In this document: positions 63,198 through 64,000 of the stretch, one piece after another
Position numbering within the stretch: the stretch's first letter is position 1
Layout of the letters: each line of letters begins with the position of its first letter
Assembly (NCBI GenBank): GCA_963772065.1
Contig: CAVYVZ010000006.1
Coordinates: 124,001 to 188,000 of the forward strand
Source of the DNA: CAVYVZ01 sp963772065
GTDB taxonomy: Bacteria; Acidobacteriota; Vicinamibacteria; Vicinamibacterales; UBA2999
DNA length: 64,000 bases
Direction: 5' to 3'
Position numbers and translations under genes: made by a program
The notes under the pieces: generated by a model
The model's input: the letters and a program-made list of their open reading frames with translations, nothing else
What the model was told of the DNA's origin: nothing
The model's database searches: none

Positions 63198-64000
63198 GCT
63201 GCAAGGTTGGCGTCGGATTGCTGTTGGCGGCCGCGATCGGCACATCCTGCGGGGGCGGAAGCACGCCTTCCTCCGACCGACTCACGATCGCCGTCATTCC
63301 GAAGGGCACCTCTCACGTGTTCTGGCAGAGCATCCACGCCGGCGTCGCGGCGCGCGGGCAGCGAGCTCGGCGTCGATATCGTATGGCGCGGGCCGCTTCG
63401 TGAAGACGAACGCGACTCGCAAATCGCGGAGGTGGAGAACGCGGTCAGCCGCGGCGTATCAGGGATTGTGCTGGCTCCGCTCGATGAGGCCGCGCTTGCC
63501 GCGCCGGTGGCTGCGGCGACGCGAAGCGGAATTCCCGTGGTCATCATCGACTCGGGCCTGAAGAGCGATCAGTACGTCAGCTTCGTTGCGACCGACAACG
63601 AGGTGGGCGGCCGGCTCGGAGGCGAGCAGCTCGCAAAGTCCCTCGGCGGCAAGGGCGAAGTCGTACTGCTGCGCTACGCCGAAGGGAGCGAGAGCACGAT
63701 CCGGCGCGAAGAGGGTTTCCTCACGGCGATGAAGGCGAATCCGGGCATTCAGGTGGTCAGCGACAACCAGTACGGCGGCGCGGATGTCGAAGGCGCCTAC
63801 AAGAAGGGCGAGACGCTCCTGAGCCGATTCAAGAACCCGGACGGCGCGCTCAGCATCGATGGCATCTTCTGCCCCAACGAGTCGACCACATTCGCGATGA
63901 TGCGCGTGCTGCAGGACAACGGCTGGGCAGGCAAGGTGCGGTTCGTCGGTTTCGATGCGTCCGACAACCTGGTCAAGGGTCTGCGCGACGGACACATCGA
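63194..64000 (+). CDS. Sugar ABC transporter substrate-binding protein (RbsB-like), partial, one frameshift
   Basis: Periplasmic binding protein 4 family, cut by the window end. It starts MSCKVGVGLLLAAAIGTSCG; the Cys near residue 19 may be acylated, although the lipobox is weak. The fold reads LTIAVIPKGTSHVFWQSIHA, then after a frameshift near 63358 SELGVDIVWRGPLREDERDS, GIVLAPLDEAALAAPVAAA, PVVIIDSGLKSDQYVSFVAT and DGIFCPNESTTFAMMRVLQD. One extra G in GGG-run text explains the shift. ATG 63194 overlaps the FAH stop. A transport permease and ATPase are expected beyond 64000. Confidence 0.9.

Overview
This is a high-GC, gene-dense bacterial window in which genes on both strands often overlap by 1 to 4 bases. 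It fits an Acidobacteriota genome, probably near the Vicinamibacteria. The reasons are inference from gene content: a PadR regulator with two duplicated orphan MacB/FtsX-type permeases, an HspR-dnaJ-clpB heat-shock cluster, Tat-exported Gfo/Idh/MocA and sugar-isomerase-like enzymes, and extracellular Ig-repeat proteins. No tRNA, rRNA, CRISPR array or insertion sequence was recognised.

Layout. 0-1.2 kb: a broken SagB-type oxidoreductase. 1.2-7.4 kb: DNA repair (tag) and an RND efflux operon. 7.5-9 kb: two response regulators, one with a degenerate HD-GYP domain. 9.1-11.9 kb: a class A penicillin-binding protein and a TerC protein. 12-18.9 kb: hspR-dnaJ-clpB-ftsH behind a HAIR-like operator, then corA. 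18.9-25.5 kb: a polytopic membrane protein, two paralogous secreted Ig-repeat proteins with related leaders, and a lipoprotein. 25.5-30.6 kb: ilvB-ilvN-ilvC-ilvD, with palindromic elements on both sides of ilvD. 30.9-35.7 kb: a LacI-controlled sugar-acid cluster (mannonate dehydratase-like enzyme, TIM barrel-DUF1080 fusion, Gfo/Idh/MocA dehydrogenase). 35.7-42.5 kb: small enzymes, an ankyrin protein, a fused EutB-EutC, a Tat-exported oxidoreductase and a receiver protein. 42.5-48.8 kb: the PadR/permease operon and crcB. 48.9-55.2 kb: an NTF2-like protein, a GH2 enzyme and an ECF42-type sigma factor operon. 55.3-64 kb: carbohydrate uptake and catabolism (two SDRs, a solute-binding protein without signal peptide, an SSS symporter, galK, galT, an FAH-family hydrolase and a sugar-binding protein that runs off the end).

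Many genes carry single-base frameshifts: the RND pump, ftsH, an Ig protein, ilvC, ilvB, the mannonate dehydratase (two), a Gfo/Idh/MocA protein, a metallopeptidase-like protein and the last gene. Most are +1 insertions next to an identical base, and essential genes are hit, so sequencing or assembly error is the simplest explanation. They are annotated here over their full reconstructed extents.

The most unusual items are: the TIM barrel-DUF1080 fusion; the EutB-EutC fusion lacking the start of EutC; the signal-less solute-binding protein embedded between two overlapping SDR genes; the triplicated 17-bp stop/RBS/start module after galT; a near-perfect 23-bp palindrome beside a TATAAT box; and the shared leader sequence of the two Ig-repeat genes.
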